A stretch of DNA of 28,228 nucleotides, from contig DATANR010000346.1 in assembly GCA_036266155.1 (NCBI GenBank), positions 1 to 28,228 on the forward strand, written 5' to 3'. Origin of the DNA: SIAJ01 sp036266155. Lineage in GTDB: Bacteria; Planctomycetota; Planctomycetia; Gemmatales; Gemmataceae. This document shows positions 6,882 through 14,214 of this stretch, in pieces (the first letter of the stretch is position 1; each line of letters begins with the position of its first letter). Below the pieces are notes generated by a model. It made no database searches and was not told the origin of the DNA. It saw nothing but the letters and a program-made list of their open reading frames with translations. The position numbers and the translations under genes are program-made.

Positions 6882-7433
6882 ATGGATCGGTCAAGCATGG
6901 ATCGCGGCAACCACTATGAAGCGGCGTTCGAAGCGTATCTGCGCGATCGCCGACTTGGATACGTCGCCGTCGACGAGTCGCGCCGGGCGTCGCTCGAGGG
7001 CGAGCCGGTCAAGAGCATCGACTTTATCGTCTACGGTCTCGACGGGGTCCGGCTTCTCGTCGACATCAAGGGCCGCAAGTTTCCCGGCGGCAAGGATGGC
7101 AAGCCGCGCTTCACGTGGCAGAACTGGGCCTTCCGCGACGACGTCGAGGGCCTGGAGCGCTGGGAGGTCAGCTTCGGCAGCGAATATCGCGGCGTGCTCG
7201 TGTTCGCCTATTACATCGCTTCCGATGTCGACCTGCGGCGCGGCACCGCGGATGTCTGGGTCTGGAAAGGACGGCGCTATCTCATGCGCGCAGTCGTGGT
7301 CAACGACTATCGCCGGCACATGCGTGTCCGCTCGCCGAGCTGGGGCACGGTGCATTTGCCGACGGCCGCGTTCCGCGAAGTCGTGCGACCGTTGCGTGAA
7401 TTGACGCATCCGCGCGAGGTCGCGGCCGGATGA
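6882..7433 (+). CDS. HYExAFE family protein, PD-(D/E)XK nuclease-like fold
   Basis: A 183-aa protein whose N terminus reads HYEAAFEAYL (~11-20), the motif that names the HYExAFE family found in planctomycetes. Further on, SIDFIVYG followed by LLVDIKGRKF (D47, then D61-x-K63) has the spacing of a PD-(D/E)XK nuclease core. A metal-dependent DNA-processing activity is therefore plausible but unproven. The protein has no signal peptide or membrane segment. ATG 6897 is an alternative start that puts HYE closer to the N terminus. The stop overlaps the next start (ATGA at 7430-7433), so translation is coupled to the acyltransferase. The biological role of the family is unknown to me. Confidence 0.8.
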   Translation: MDRSSMDRGNHYEAAFEAYLRDRRLGYVAVDESRRASLEGEPVKSIDFIVYGLDGVRLLVDIKGRKFPGGKDGKPRFTWQNWAFRDDVEGLERWEVSFGSEYRGVLVFAYYIASDVDLRRGTADVWVWKGRRYLMRAVVVNDYRRHMRVRSPSWGTVHLPTAAFREVVRPLRELTHPREVAAG

Positions 7434-8671
7434 CGCCCGCGCGCCCGGACCGCTACCACGCCCTCGATGCCCTGCGCGGCTTCGCGATGCTGCTGGGCAT
7501 TTTGCTGCACGCGGCAATCCCCTACCTGCACACGAAATTTCCGGCCTGGCCCGTGCAGGACCGGCATCGCAGCGTCTTCTTCGATGTGATTCTTCTCGGG
7601 ATCCACGACTTTCGCATGCAGGCGTTCTTTTTGCTCGCCGGTTTCTTCGGCGCCCTACTCTATGCCCGCTATGGCGCCCTCGGCACGATCACGCACCGGC
7701 TCAAGCGCATCGCCTTGCCGCTGGCGATCGCGATGGTCACAGTGATCCCGGTGTTGCAAGCTGTGAGCGCCTATGCCGCGGCGACGGTTTATGTGGTCAA
7801 CCCGGCCGAAGCGCCAGGCGGCGAGAAATTCAAAGAAGTGCTGTCGGCCGCCGACACGCCGAGCGGCGTGGTGGGCCATTTCTTTACGAGCGGCATGTTT
7901 GTCAATTATCTGATCCCGGCGCATCTGTGGTTCCTCTGGTATCTATTGCTCTGTTTCGCCGTCATGCTGCCACTCGCCCTGCTCGCTGATCGCTTGAAGG
8001 ACCATGCCATCGGACGGGCCTGCGACGCGGCCGCCGGCTGGCTGTTCGCAGCGCGCGGCCGCTGGCTGGTGCTCACGGTCCTCACATTGCCGGTGATGTT
8101 GTTGATGAGCGTCCCCGGGGTGCCGGACACACCGTTGACCTGGCTGCCGATCTGGCATCTGCTCGTCTACTATTTGCTCTTCTTCGTTGTCGGCTGGACG
8201 CTGTATCGACATCGCGACAAGCTCGCCGAGTTCGCCCGCGGCTGGTTCGCGTGGCTGATGATCGCCAACCTCTTTGTGTTGCCGATCGGGCTATTCCTCT
8301 TCGATTTGAGCCAGCACCCCGAGACAGCGGACCTCGTGGATGCCGAGTCGTTGCGCTTGCCGTTGAACGCGGTGCTCGTGCTCTTTAGCTGGTTGATGAT
8401 CGGCGGCCTGCTCGGGCTTTTTTTGCGCTTTTTGTCGGTTGAACGAGCCTGGGTGCGCTGGCTAGCGGACTCGGCATACTGGTGCTATTTGGTGAGCTTG
8501 CCGCCGGTGATCGTGTTCCAATTCTGGATTGCGGATTGGGATGTGCCGGGGGTGGTCAAGTTCCTGGTCGTCGGCGCCGGCACGATGGCTGTGGTGCTGG
8601 CAACCTATCGGATCGGCGTGCGCTATACGTGGATTGGGCGGCTGCTCAATGGGCCGCGGGGGCATCGGTGA
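7430..8671 (+). CDS. Acyltransferase family 3 (OpgC/MdoC-like) integral membrane protein
   Basis: 413 aa with about ten hydrophobic segments. It opens with RYHALDALRGFAMLLGILLH, the typical acyltransferase-3 start in which the Arg and the following helix His mark the active region; FFLLAGFF follows in the next helix. Family members move acyl groups (acetyl, succinyl) onto extracytoplasmic sugars or glucans. The closest resemblance by eye is to the glucan-modifying OpgC/MdoC group. The start ATG overlaps the HYExAFE stop (ATGA), indicating a two-gene unit. The TGA stop lies within the palindrome 8669-8735. Substrate unknown. Confidence 0.88.
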   Translation: MTPARPDRYHALDALRGFAMLLGILLHAAIPYLHTKFPAWPVQDRHRSVFFDVILLGIHDFRMQAFFLLAGFFGALLYARYGALGTITHRLKRIALPLAIAMVTVIPVLQAVSAYAAATVYVVNPAEAPGGEKFKEVLSAADTPSGVVGHFFTSGMFVNYLIPAHLWFLWYLLLCFAVMLPLALLADRLKDHAIGRACDAAAGWLFAARGRWLVLTVLTLPVMLLMSVPGVPDTPLTWLPIWHLLVYYLLFFVVGWTLYRHRDKLAEFARGWFAWLMIANLFVLPIGLFLFDLSQHPETADLVDAESLRLPLNAVLVLFSWLMIGGLLGLFLRFLSVERAWVRWLADSAYWCYLVSLPPVIVFQFWIADWDVPGVVKFLVVGAGTMAVVLATYRIGVRYTWIGRLLNGPRGHR

Positions 8672-8735
8672 TGGGACTCAAAGGACGAATAGGACGGATG
8701 GGTCATTGGTCGCATCCGTCCGATCCGTCCCATCA
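8669..8735. repeat. Inverted repeat (GGACGGATG) between convergent acyltransferase and deoA genes
   Basis: Core arms 8692-8700 and 8713-8721 (ggacggatg/catccgtcc) are perfect. Outer blocks 8669-8677 (tgatgggac) and 8727-8735 (gtcccatca) also pair, with an extra ~9 bases on the left side. The acyltransferase stop codon (8669-8671) is the outermost part of the left arm. The element lies between convergent genes, where a bidirectional terminator is expected. The unit resembles other planctomycete-style gap palindromes in being made of short repeated words. Confidence 0.7.
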
Positions 8736-8745
8736 TTGACGTCGC

Positions 8746-10050
8746 CTAGTGGCAGACCTCCATCACCAATTCCGTCGCTGGCGGTGCAACCTCCCCCACT
8801 GCAATGGCCCCCCGCATCAAGGGCAGCGCATTGGCCAGCGTTGCATCATCGCGGTAATGCACTTCCAGAATTGCATCGCCAACAGACACGCGCTCCCCCA
8901 TATGGGCCCGGATCACGACGCCCACCGCGTGATCGACCTTGTCCTCCGCGCGATTGCGGCCGGCGCCGAGCATCATGCCGGCGACGCCAATCTTTTCCGC
9001 ATGCAAATCCGTCACATAACCCGGCCGCTCGGCGTTAATCGTCATCTGCTTCGGCGCCTTGGCGAAGCCGGCATAATCGTCGACGATGCGCGGGTCGCCG
9101 CCCTGTTGCGCGACGATCTGACGGAATTTCTCCAGACCCGCACCACTGGTCAAAGCCACACGCACCTTGGCTTCGGCCTCCGCATCCGCCGTCGCCAGCT
9201 TCGCAAGCCGAACCATTCGCGCGGCCAGGATGACGGAAAGGTCTTCCAGGTCTTTCGGCCCGCGGCCCTTCAACGTTTCCAGGCACTCCATGACTTCCAG
9301 GGCGTTGCCAATGGTGCGGCCGAGCGGCACATCCATGGCCGTGATGAGCGCTTCCGTTGGCACGCCGTTGGCGTTGCCGACCCCGACGATCGATTGCGCC
9401 AGCGCGCGGGCGCGAGCGCGGGTTTTCATAAAGGCCCCGCAGCCGGCCTTCACGTCCATCACGAGCGCGTCGATGCCCTCGGCCAGCTTCTTGCTGAGGA
9501 TCGACGCGGTGATGAGCGGAATGCTCTCGATGGTGCCGGTCACGTCGCGCAGGGCATAGAGCTTACGATCCGCCGGCGCGACGCGCGCCGTTTGCCCGAT
9601 CATGCCGACGCCGATTTTCTTGAGCGCCGTGCGCAATTCGTCTTCTTCGAGACCGACGCGGAAACCGGGCATGGCTTCGAGCTTGTCGAGTGTGCCGCCG
9701 GTATGCCCGAGCCCGCGGCCGGACATCATGGGGACGATGACGCCGCACGCCGCCGCCAGCGGGGCAAGAATCAACGACGTCTTGTCGCCGACGCCGCCGG
9801 TGCTGTGCTTGTCGACTTTCGGGCCGGGCACGTCGTCCCAGCGATAGCGCGTGCCAGAGCCGGCCATCGCTGCGGTCAACGTCGCGGCCTCGGCGGGCGT
9901 CATGCCATTCAAGAAGATCGCCATGAGCAGGGCCGAGAGCTGATAGTCCGGCCAAGACCCGTCGGCCGCGGCCTGGGAGAAGGCTTCAATCTCGGCGCGC
10001 GTGAGTTCCTGCCGGTCGCGCTTCTGGCGGATCACGTCGACGGCACGCAT
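8746..10050 (-). CDS. deoA: Thymidine / pyrimidine-nucleoside phosphorylase
   Basis: 434 aa, the standard length. The family signature SGRGLGHTGGTLDKLEAMPG is intact, as is the phosphate-binding KHSTGGVGDKTSL. The enzyme splits thymidine (or uridine) with phosphate into base and deoxyribose-1-phosphate in pyrimidine salvage. Sequence alone does not separate DeoA from the broader-specificity Pdp, so the symbol is provisional. ATG 10050 is preceded on its strand by a well-spaced GGAG (gtggagataatcc). The gene is transcribed alone, diverging from the caspase-like gene across a 77-bp gap and converging with the acyltransferase gene. Confidence 0.93.
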   Translation of the reverse strand: MRAVDVIRQKRDRQELTRAEIEAFSQAAADGSWPDYQLSALLMAIFLNGMTPAEAATLTAAMAGSGTRYRWDDVPGPKVDKHSTGGVGDKTSLILAPLAAACGVIVPMMSGRGLGHTGGTLDKLEAMPGFRVGLEEDELRTALKKIGVGMIGQTARVAPADRKLYALRDVTGTIESIPLITASILSKKLAEGIDALVMDVKAGCGAFMKTRARARALAQSIVGVGNANGVPTEALITAMDVPLGRTIGNALEVMECLETLKGRGPKDLEDLSVILAARMVRLAKLATADAEAEAKVRVALTSGAGLEKFRQIVAQQGGDPRIVDDYAGFAKAPKQMTINAERPGYVTDLHAEKIGVAGMMLGAGRNRAEDKVDHAVGVVIRAHMGERVSVGDAILEVHYRDDATLANALPLMRGAIAVGEVAPPATELVMEVCH

Positions 10051-10075
10051 GGATTATCTCCACAAATTTCACCGA

Positions 10076-10130
10076 CATGGCAAATCAGCGTCTCTCGTAG
10101 GATACTCAGGAGAAATGAGGGTTTGCCGTG
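10076..10130 (+). promoter_or_regulatory. Possible hairpin sequestering the GTG start of the caspase-like gene
   Basis: Bases 10076-10084 (catggcaaa) can pair with 10122-10130 (tttgccgtg) as nine base pairs including one G-U. The 3' arm includes the GTG start codon (10128-10130), and the loop holds AGGAG (10108-10112) and GAGG (10117-10120). A transcript starting upstream of 10076 could therefore have its start codon paired. No protein or ligand site is recognisable. This is a structural suggestion only. Confidence 0.35.
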
Positions 10131-11513
10131 AGCGTCGCGCACGCCGTGTTGATTGCCGTCGAGGAGTCCGCCGATTTGCCGTTTGCGGCGGACGAGATGC
10201 GCCAACTTGCCGCACGGCTCGAAGGCATTGGCGTGCCGAAGTCGCGGCAGACGGTACTGGTCGGCCCGCTGGCGACGCGCTCGGCCATTGAGTCGCGTTT
10301 GCGGCGACTGACCGGCACATTGCATGCTGGCGACACGATTTGGTTCGCGTTCGCTGGGCCGGCGTTTCAGGAGGATGGCCGCGGTTATCTCGCTTGTGCG
10401 GATACCTTGGCCGATGATCGGGCCGCCACAGCGCTCGCGGCCGCGAACCTCGTTCAGCAACTGAGTTCCACCGGCGCCCATCTTCGATTTCTGCTCGATG
10501 CACCCGAGTTGAACGATGAAGAGCTGACGGAGTTGTTCCCCGAGTCGTCCGGCCATCTCGCATTGACCGCGAGCGGTGAGGGCCAGCCATCGCATGCCGG
10601 CGCCGGCCGACGGCTTTGGCTCCAATTGGTCGGCGACGCGCTTGCCGGCCGGGCTTCCGCGGCATTGGATGAGAACCAGTTGACTGCGGATGCGCTCATC
10701 GAATGGCTAAAGAAAGAACTACCACGGGCCATTCGCAAGGTGGCCTCAGCGCCGAAGAAGCAGACGCCGTTGTTATTTGGGGATGGCGCGACGTTGCTGT
10801 CCACCGTGTGCGCTACGCCGCAAGCGGCGCGGTTGGATCTCAAACAGCTCAAGCGCATCGTTTTTCGCGGCGAAACGCGTGACCGGGTCAAGAATCTGGC
10901 CGGCTTTCAAAAGAGCTTCAGGCTGCCCGATGCAGCCACACCTTCGGCACAGAAGTGGACCTGTCGCCTTGCCGCTGACGATCTGCGGGCGCGCATCGAG
11001 GAGATCTACAACGCTCTACGCGAGCATCTCGGCTTCAAACGCAAGGACCTTGAAACCACCATTTCCGCCGATGGCGTCGGCTTCATCCGCACACCGAGCT
11101 TCGATTTCACGATGAGCATCAGCCTCGATCCAGACGAACCGACAAGCGTTGTCTGGCGTCGCGAGATTGCTCAAGTGACCGATCCCGATATCCTGCGTAC
11201 CGAGGGCTTTCGCACGGTCTTTGGCGGAACACTCGAAACGCTGCAATTCGATTTCGAGAAGCCGATCGACGTGAAGGAACTTGTCGATCGCATTGAAGAC
11301 GATCCACCGCCCGGCGTCAAGGTCCGCGTGGCGAGCGATGGCTCTTCGTGCGATGTGTCGGTACAAGGATTCGCTGGCCGCATCCATGTCGAGCGCGCGA
11401 GCCTGCGCGTCGAAGGCCCGCCGGGCCTGACGCCCGACTCGCTGGTCGAGCAGTTCTTTGCCTTCCAGTCACGCTTCGGCGGCAAGAAGGGACTGCCCGC
11501 ACTCGGCAGATAA
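10128..11513 (+). CDS. Caspase-fold (C14-like) pseudoenzyme with C-terminal domain of unknown function
   Basis: 461 aa starting at GTG 10128, with GAGG 7 bases upstream. Residues ~5-130 follow the metacaspase pattern: AVLIAVEESAD, then TVLVGPLATRSAIESRLRRL (where caspases have the ATKxNI helix), AGDTIWFAFAGPAF (normally D-x-hydrophobic-GHG), GYLACADT (usually YLLPxDT) and RFLLDAPEL (usually LLDACHS). The catalytic His of GHG and the Cys of DACHS are thus both replaced (AGP at ~76-78, DAPE at ~124-127). Residues ~235-461 form a separate domain with no family I recognise. It may act as a scaffold or regulator. No signal peptide. An MBL hydrolase gene follows 64 bp downstream. Confidence 0.75.
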   Translation: MSVAHAVLIAVEESADLPFAADEMRQLAARLEGIGVPKSRQTVLVGPLATRSAIESRLRRLTGTLHAGDTIWFAFAGPAFQEDGRGYLACADTLADDRAATALAAANLVQQLSSTGAHLRFLLDAPELNDEELTELFPESSGHLALTASGEGQPSHAGAGRRLWLQLVGDALAGRASAALDENQLTADALIEWLKKELPRAIRKVASAPKKQTPLLFGDGATLLSTVCATPQAARLDLKQLKRIVFRGETRDRVKNLAGFQKSFRLPDAATPSAQKWTCRLAADDLRARIEEIYNALREHLGFKRKDLETTISADGVGFIRTPSFDFTMSISLDPDEPTSVVWRREIAQVTDPDILRTEGFRTVFGGTLETLQFDFEKPIDVKELVDRIEDDPPPGVKVRVASDGSSCDVSVQGFAGRIHVERASLRVEGPPGLTPDSLVEQFFAFQSRFGGKKGLPALGR

Positions 11514-11577
11514 CCTTCGACTTTGAGTGCCCGATCGGATACTCTGCCACCAATCCCCTTTCGCACGAGGCGATTCC

Positions 11578-12621
11578 ATGCGCACTCTCCCCAAACTGGC
11601 GGCCGGCGTCGCGGCTACCGGCGTCTTCCTTCTTGCGGCCTTGGCCCGTCAAGACGCGCCACCGAAGGTCGCTGAGAAGCCGCCGGAGATGAAGTTCGAG
11701 GAAGTGAAGGAGATCGCGCCTGGCGTCTTCTTCCGGTACTCGTCGATCAGCGCCACCGACAAGACGATCCCGTTCGGCGGCTGCAACAACACCTGGGTCG
11801 TCTTCAAGGACTACGTCGTCGTCATCGACGCCAACTTCCCGAAGGAGGCGGCCGACGTGCTCGCGGCCATCAAGAAGACGACCGACAAACCGGTGAAATA
11901 CGTGCTCGATACGCATCATCACGGCGACCACGCGTATGGCAACGCCGTCTGGGCCAAGGCCGGCGCCAAGGTGCTCAGCTCGAAGAATTGTGCCCGCCTG
12001 CTCAAGACGACCGGTCCGAAAGGCTGGGAGGAAGCCAAGAAGACGGACGACCACGGCGTGGGTACGAGCGAATTAAAACAGGTTGATGAAGTCTTCGACG
12101 AGAAGCTTGTGCTCGAAGACGACACGCAGCGGGTCGAGTTGCTGTATCTGGGTCATGCGCACACCAGCGGCGACGCCGTCGCTTACTTGCCGAAGCACAA
12201 GATCCTGTGCACCGGCGATGCCTGCGTGAATGGCGCCTTCAACTACATGGGCCACTCGAACTCCGGCTCGTGGATTCAGTGCCTGGAAAAAATGGAAAAG
12301 CTCGACATCAAGTTCGTCTGCCCCGGCCACGGCAAGGTGGCGACCAAGGATCTCCTTGCCACGCAGAAGCGCTATTTCGCCGACATGCGCGCCCAGATTC
12401 AGAAGGGTGTCGACGGCAAGAAGTCGCTCGAGGACATCACGGCGGCACTCGACATGCCGTGGTACAAGGAATGGACCGGCAAGGACGCGAAAGAGATCAA
12501 AGACAACGTCGAGCATGTCTACAAAGAACTGACCGGCAAAATTGACCACGACCGGCTGGGGCTGGGCTCGCCGAACGGGTGGCCGTATGCGACGCCGGGG
12601 GACAAAGTGGTGGGTCGCTAG
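11578..12621 (+). CDS. Secreted MBL-fold metallo-hydrolase
   Basis: 347 aa with an N-terminal signal-like segment (MRTLPKLAAGVAATGVFLLAALA). The metallo-beta-lactamase metal motif THHHGDHAYGN gives H113-x-H115-x-D117-H118. Further ligands are likely H193 or H195 in LGHAHTSGD, D214 in CTGDA and H251 in CPGHGK, so both metal sites look complete. This subgroup resembles exported lactamase-like hydrolases of unknown substrate rather than known antibiotic-resistance enzymes. ATG 11578 is chosen because it starts the signal peptide; upstream in-frame codons from 11527 lack family character. The TAG stop (12619-12621) lies in the arm of palindrome 12618-12705. Confidence 0.88.
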   Translation: MRTLPKLAAGVAATGVFLLAALARQDAPPKVAEKPPEMKFEEVKEIAPGVFFRYSSISATDKTIPFGGCNNTWVVFKDYVVVIDANFPKEAADVLAAIKKTTDKPVKYVLDTHHHGDHAYGNAVWAKAGAKVLSSKNCARLLKTTGPKGWEEAKKTDDHGVGTSELKQVDEVFDEKLVLEDDTQRVELLYLGHAHTSGDAVAYLPKHKILCTGDACVNGAFNYMGHSNSGSWIQCLEKMEKLDIKFVCPGHGKVATKDLLATQKRYFADMRAQIQKGVDGKKSLEDITAALDMPWYKEWTGKDAKEIKDNVEHVYKELTGKIDHDRLGLGSPNGWPYATPGDKVVGR

Positions 12622-12705
12622 TAGGCCATCTACCTTAATCTGGTGGGCAATTGCTTCGGTCTCCGCCCGCACGGACCCAACGGTTTAAGGCAGACGGACT
12701 ACTAG
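12618..12705. repeat. Inverted repeat supplying stop codons to two convergent genes
   Basis: Arms 12618-12638 and 12685-12705 match at 18 of 21 positions (ctagtag..cc.tct.ccttaa). Bases 2-4 of the left arm (12619-12621) are the TAG stop of the MBL gene. The symmetric position in the right arm (12702-12704) is the TAG stop of the minus-strand gene. The two ends of one palindrome therefore terminate translation of both convergent genes. A loop rich in smaller complementary words (gggc, gccc) lies between. It probably also acts as a bidirectional transcription end. Confidence 0.85.
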
Positions 12706-13214
12706 GCTCGACCGTCGCCCACCTTCGCCCGCAGCATCTCCATCAATCGTCGAAAGTCGGCCACGTAGTCAGCTAGGAAGCCCCATTCGGTGCCGTCGGT
12801 CAAGAGGACACGGCACTGACGAATCGCGACGACTCCGGAGGACATCGACACATCGTCGAAGCGAACGACCTGATCCCACTCGACACTCTCCCAATCTTCT
12901 CCGCGTGCCCGGACTAGGCCGCGCGCACAGACAAAGATCCAGGTTCGAGGAGCGCGTCGCGGCAGGATTACGGCCGCCGATCCGACGGCCATCAGGCAAC
13001 CACCCAGGAACATGTAGATCGTTGCGGACTTGTCGCGTGCCGCGGCCAGCGCCGCCCCATTCACGAAGCCGGCAAATCCGAGCACAATGAGGAACCCGCC
13101 GAGCAGAGTCGACAGCGTCCGGAAACGCAGGTTCGGACCAAATGCTTCCTCGGGTGGGCCGAACCGGTCGAGAAGATCAGCAGGGAGATCGGGCGGTGGA
13201 GACTGGCGTGCCAT
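12702..13214 (-). CDS. Small membrane protein with two transmembrane segments, function unknown
   Basis: 170 aa. After a proline-rich cytoplasmic start there are two hydrophobic helices (~residues 36-56, LLGGFLIVLGFAGFVNGAALA, and ~67-86, FLGGCLMAVGSAAVIL). A C-terminal domain of ~80 residues with alternating beta-strand character follows (ARGLVRARGEDWESVEWDQV, RVLLTDGTEWGF), which could be a PH-like fold. I cannot name a family with confidence. The start lies 32 bp from the divergent metallopeptidase gene, and the stop lies within the shared palindrome. Confidence 0.65.
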   Translation of the reverse strand: MARQSPPPDLPADLLDRFGPPEEAFGPNLRFRTLSTLLGGFLIVLGFAGFVNGAALAAARDKSATIYMFLGGCLMAVGSAAVILPRRAPRTWIFVCARGLVRARGEDWESVEWDQVVRFDDVSMSSGVVAIRQCRVLLTDGTEWGFLADYVADFRRLMEMLRAKVGDGRA

Positions 13215-13246
13215 CGTGTGACTCGGCGGTTAGGAAGCCTGGAACT

Positions 13247-13969
13247 ATGCTGAAGCCTATGAAAAATCTCATCGGGTTTTGTGCCCTGCTCCTCGCTCTC
13301 CCCGCCGCGGCCGCCGACCCCGAGCCCCCGAAGCCGACTTCGCATACCGAGCGCGACATTCAGGGGTGGACCGTCCACCTCGACGACCGTCTGCTGAAGG
13401 GGCCAGACGCCGAACTGGGCACTCTGGCCATTGGACTTCTCGAAGGCCAGCTCCGCGTGATCGCGCTCACGCTGCCCGAGGACAAGGTCCAGCGTCTCCG
13501 CAAAGTGCCGATCTGGCTCGACCGCATGCACGGCAAGCTGGTGCCGGCGCAATATCATCCGAGTCCTGAGTGGTTGGCGGGGAACGGTTACTCGCGCGAG
13601 CTGGCGAAGTGCGTTCACGTGCCGGATGCTAAATATTTCGCGGCCCCGCGGCATCAACGCGAGCAGCCGTCGGCGATGTTGCATGAACTCGCGCACGCGT
13701 ATCACGATCAGGTGCTCGACTTCAACAACGCCGAGATCAAGGCCGCGTGGGACGGCTTCGTCAAGAGCGGCAAGTACAAGAAGACGCTGCACATTAACGG
13801 CAGCGAGACCAAGCATTATGCGCTGACGAACGAGAAAGAGTTCTTCGCCGAGATGACTGAATCGTATTTCGGCCGCAACGATTTCTACCCCTTCAACAGC
13901 GGCGAACTCAAGCGCGAGGAGCCGGAGATCTTCAAGTTGCTGGAGAAGGTCTGGGGCAAGCTGCCGTAG
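13247..13969 (+). CDS. Secreted zinc metallopeptidase (HExxH, anthrax-lethal-factor-like fold suspected)
   Basis: 240 aa with a signal peptide (MKNLIGFCALLLALPAAAAD, beginning at the second ATG, 13259, which is an alternative start). The zincin motif HELAHAYHD is at ~146-154. The downstream motif NEKEFFAEMTESYFG (~195-209) supplies a likely third zinc ligand, E202. This pair of motifs, and the short distance between them, is what I know from anthrax-toxin-lethal-factor-like peptidases and related secreted planctomycete proteins. Substrate unknown. Upstream AGGAAG and GGAA precede ATG 13247. The gene is a single unit; the gap downstream has only a weak hairpin. Confidence 0.78.
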   Translation: MLKPMKNLIGFCALLLALPAAAADPEPPKPTSHTERDIQGWTVHLDDRLLKGPDAELGTLAIGLLEGQLRVIALTLPEDKVQRLRKVPIWLDRMHGKLVPAQYHPSPEWLAGNGYSRELAKCVHVPDAKYFAAPRHQREQPSAMLHELAHAYHDQVLDFNNAEIKAAWDGFVKSGKYKKTLHINGSETKHYALTNEKEFFAEMTESYFGRNDFYPFNSGELKREEPEIFKLLEKVWGKLP

Positions 13970-14013
13970 CTCATCAAGACAGCACGAATTCTCTGCAAGG
14001 AAGCGTGAACCGG

Positions 14014-14055
14014 GCTCATCGGCGCGAGCATGTCGCCAAATGTGCGCAGATGAGC
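14014..14055 (+). terminator. Weak terminator-like hairpin after the metallopeptidase gene
   Basis: gctcatc (14014-14020) pairs with gatgagc (14049-14055), with an inner ggcg/cgcc stem (14021-14024 / 14034-14037). There is no T-run, so the call is tentative. The rest of the 245-bp gap 13970-14214 is A+T-richer than its surroundings and shows no convincing gene. It separates two convergent genes. Confidence 0.35.
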
Positions 14056-14214
14056 GCGTCGTTATTTCGGATGTGATCGCTTCTGAAATCTGATGAAAAG
14101 TATTCTCCCGCAAAATGTTACGCGTATTGATTGCAAAGCATTGCACAAAAAGCGGCGAAACGAGTTAAGGGGTGTGTGCAGTGAAAGCAATGAGTTCGGC
14201 GGCAAGAGCGAAGC

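Noticed and set aside
8749..10131. 460-codon open frame antisense to deoA
   Set aside because: It mirrors a clear phosphorylase gene, and its protein is rich in His, Arg and Asp with no domain pattern. Long antisense frames are expected in GC-rich DNA.
13061..14146. 361-codon minus-strand frame covering the metallopeptidase gene
   Set aside because: The plus strand has a signal peptide and zincin motifs. The antisense frame is a shadow, and it overlaps the start of the real minus-strand membrane-protein gene in another frame.
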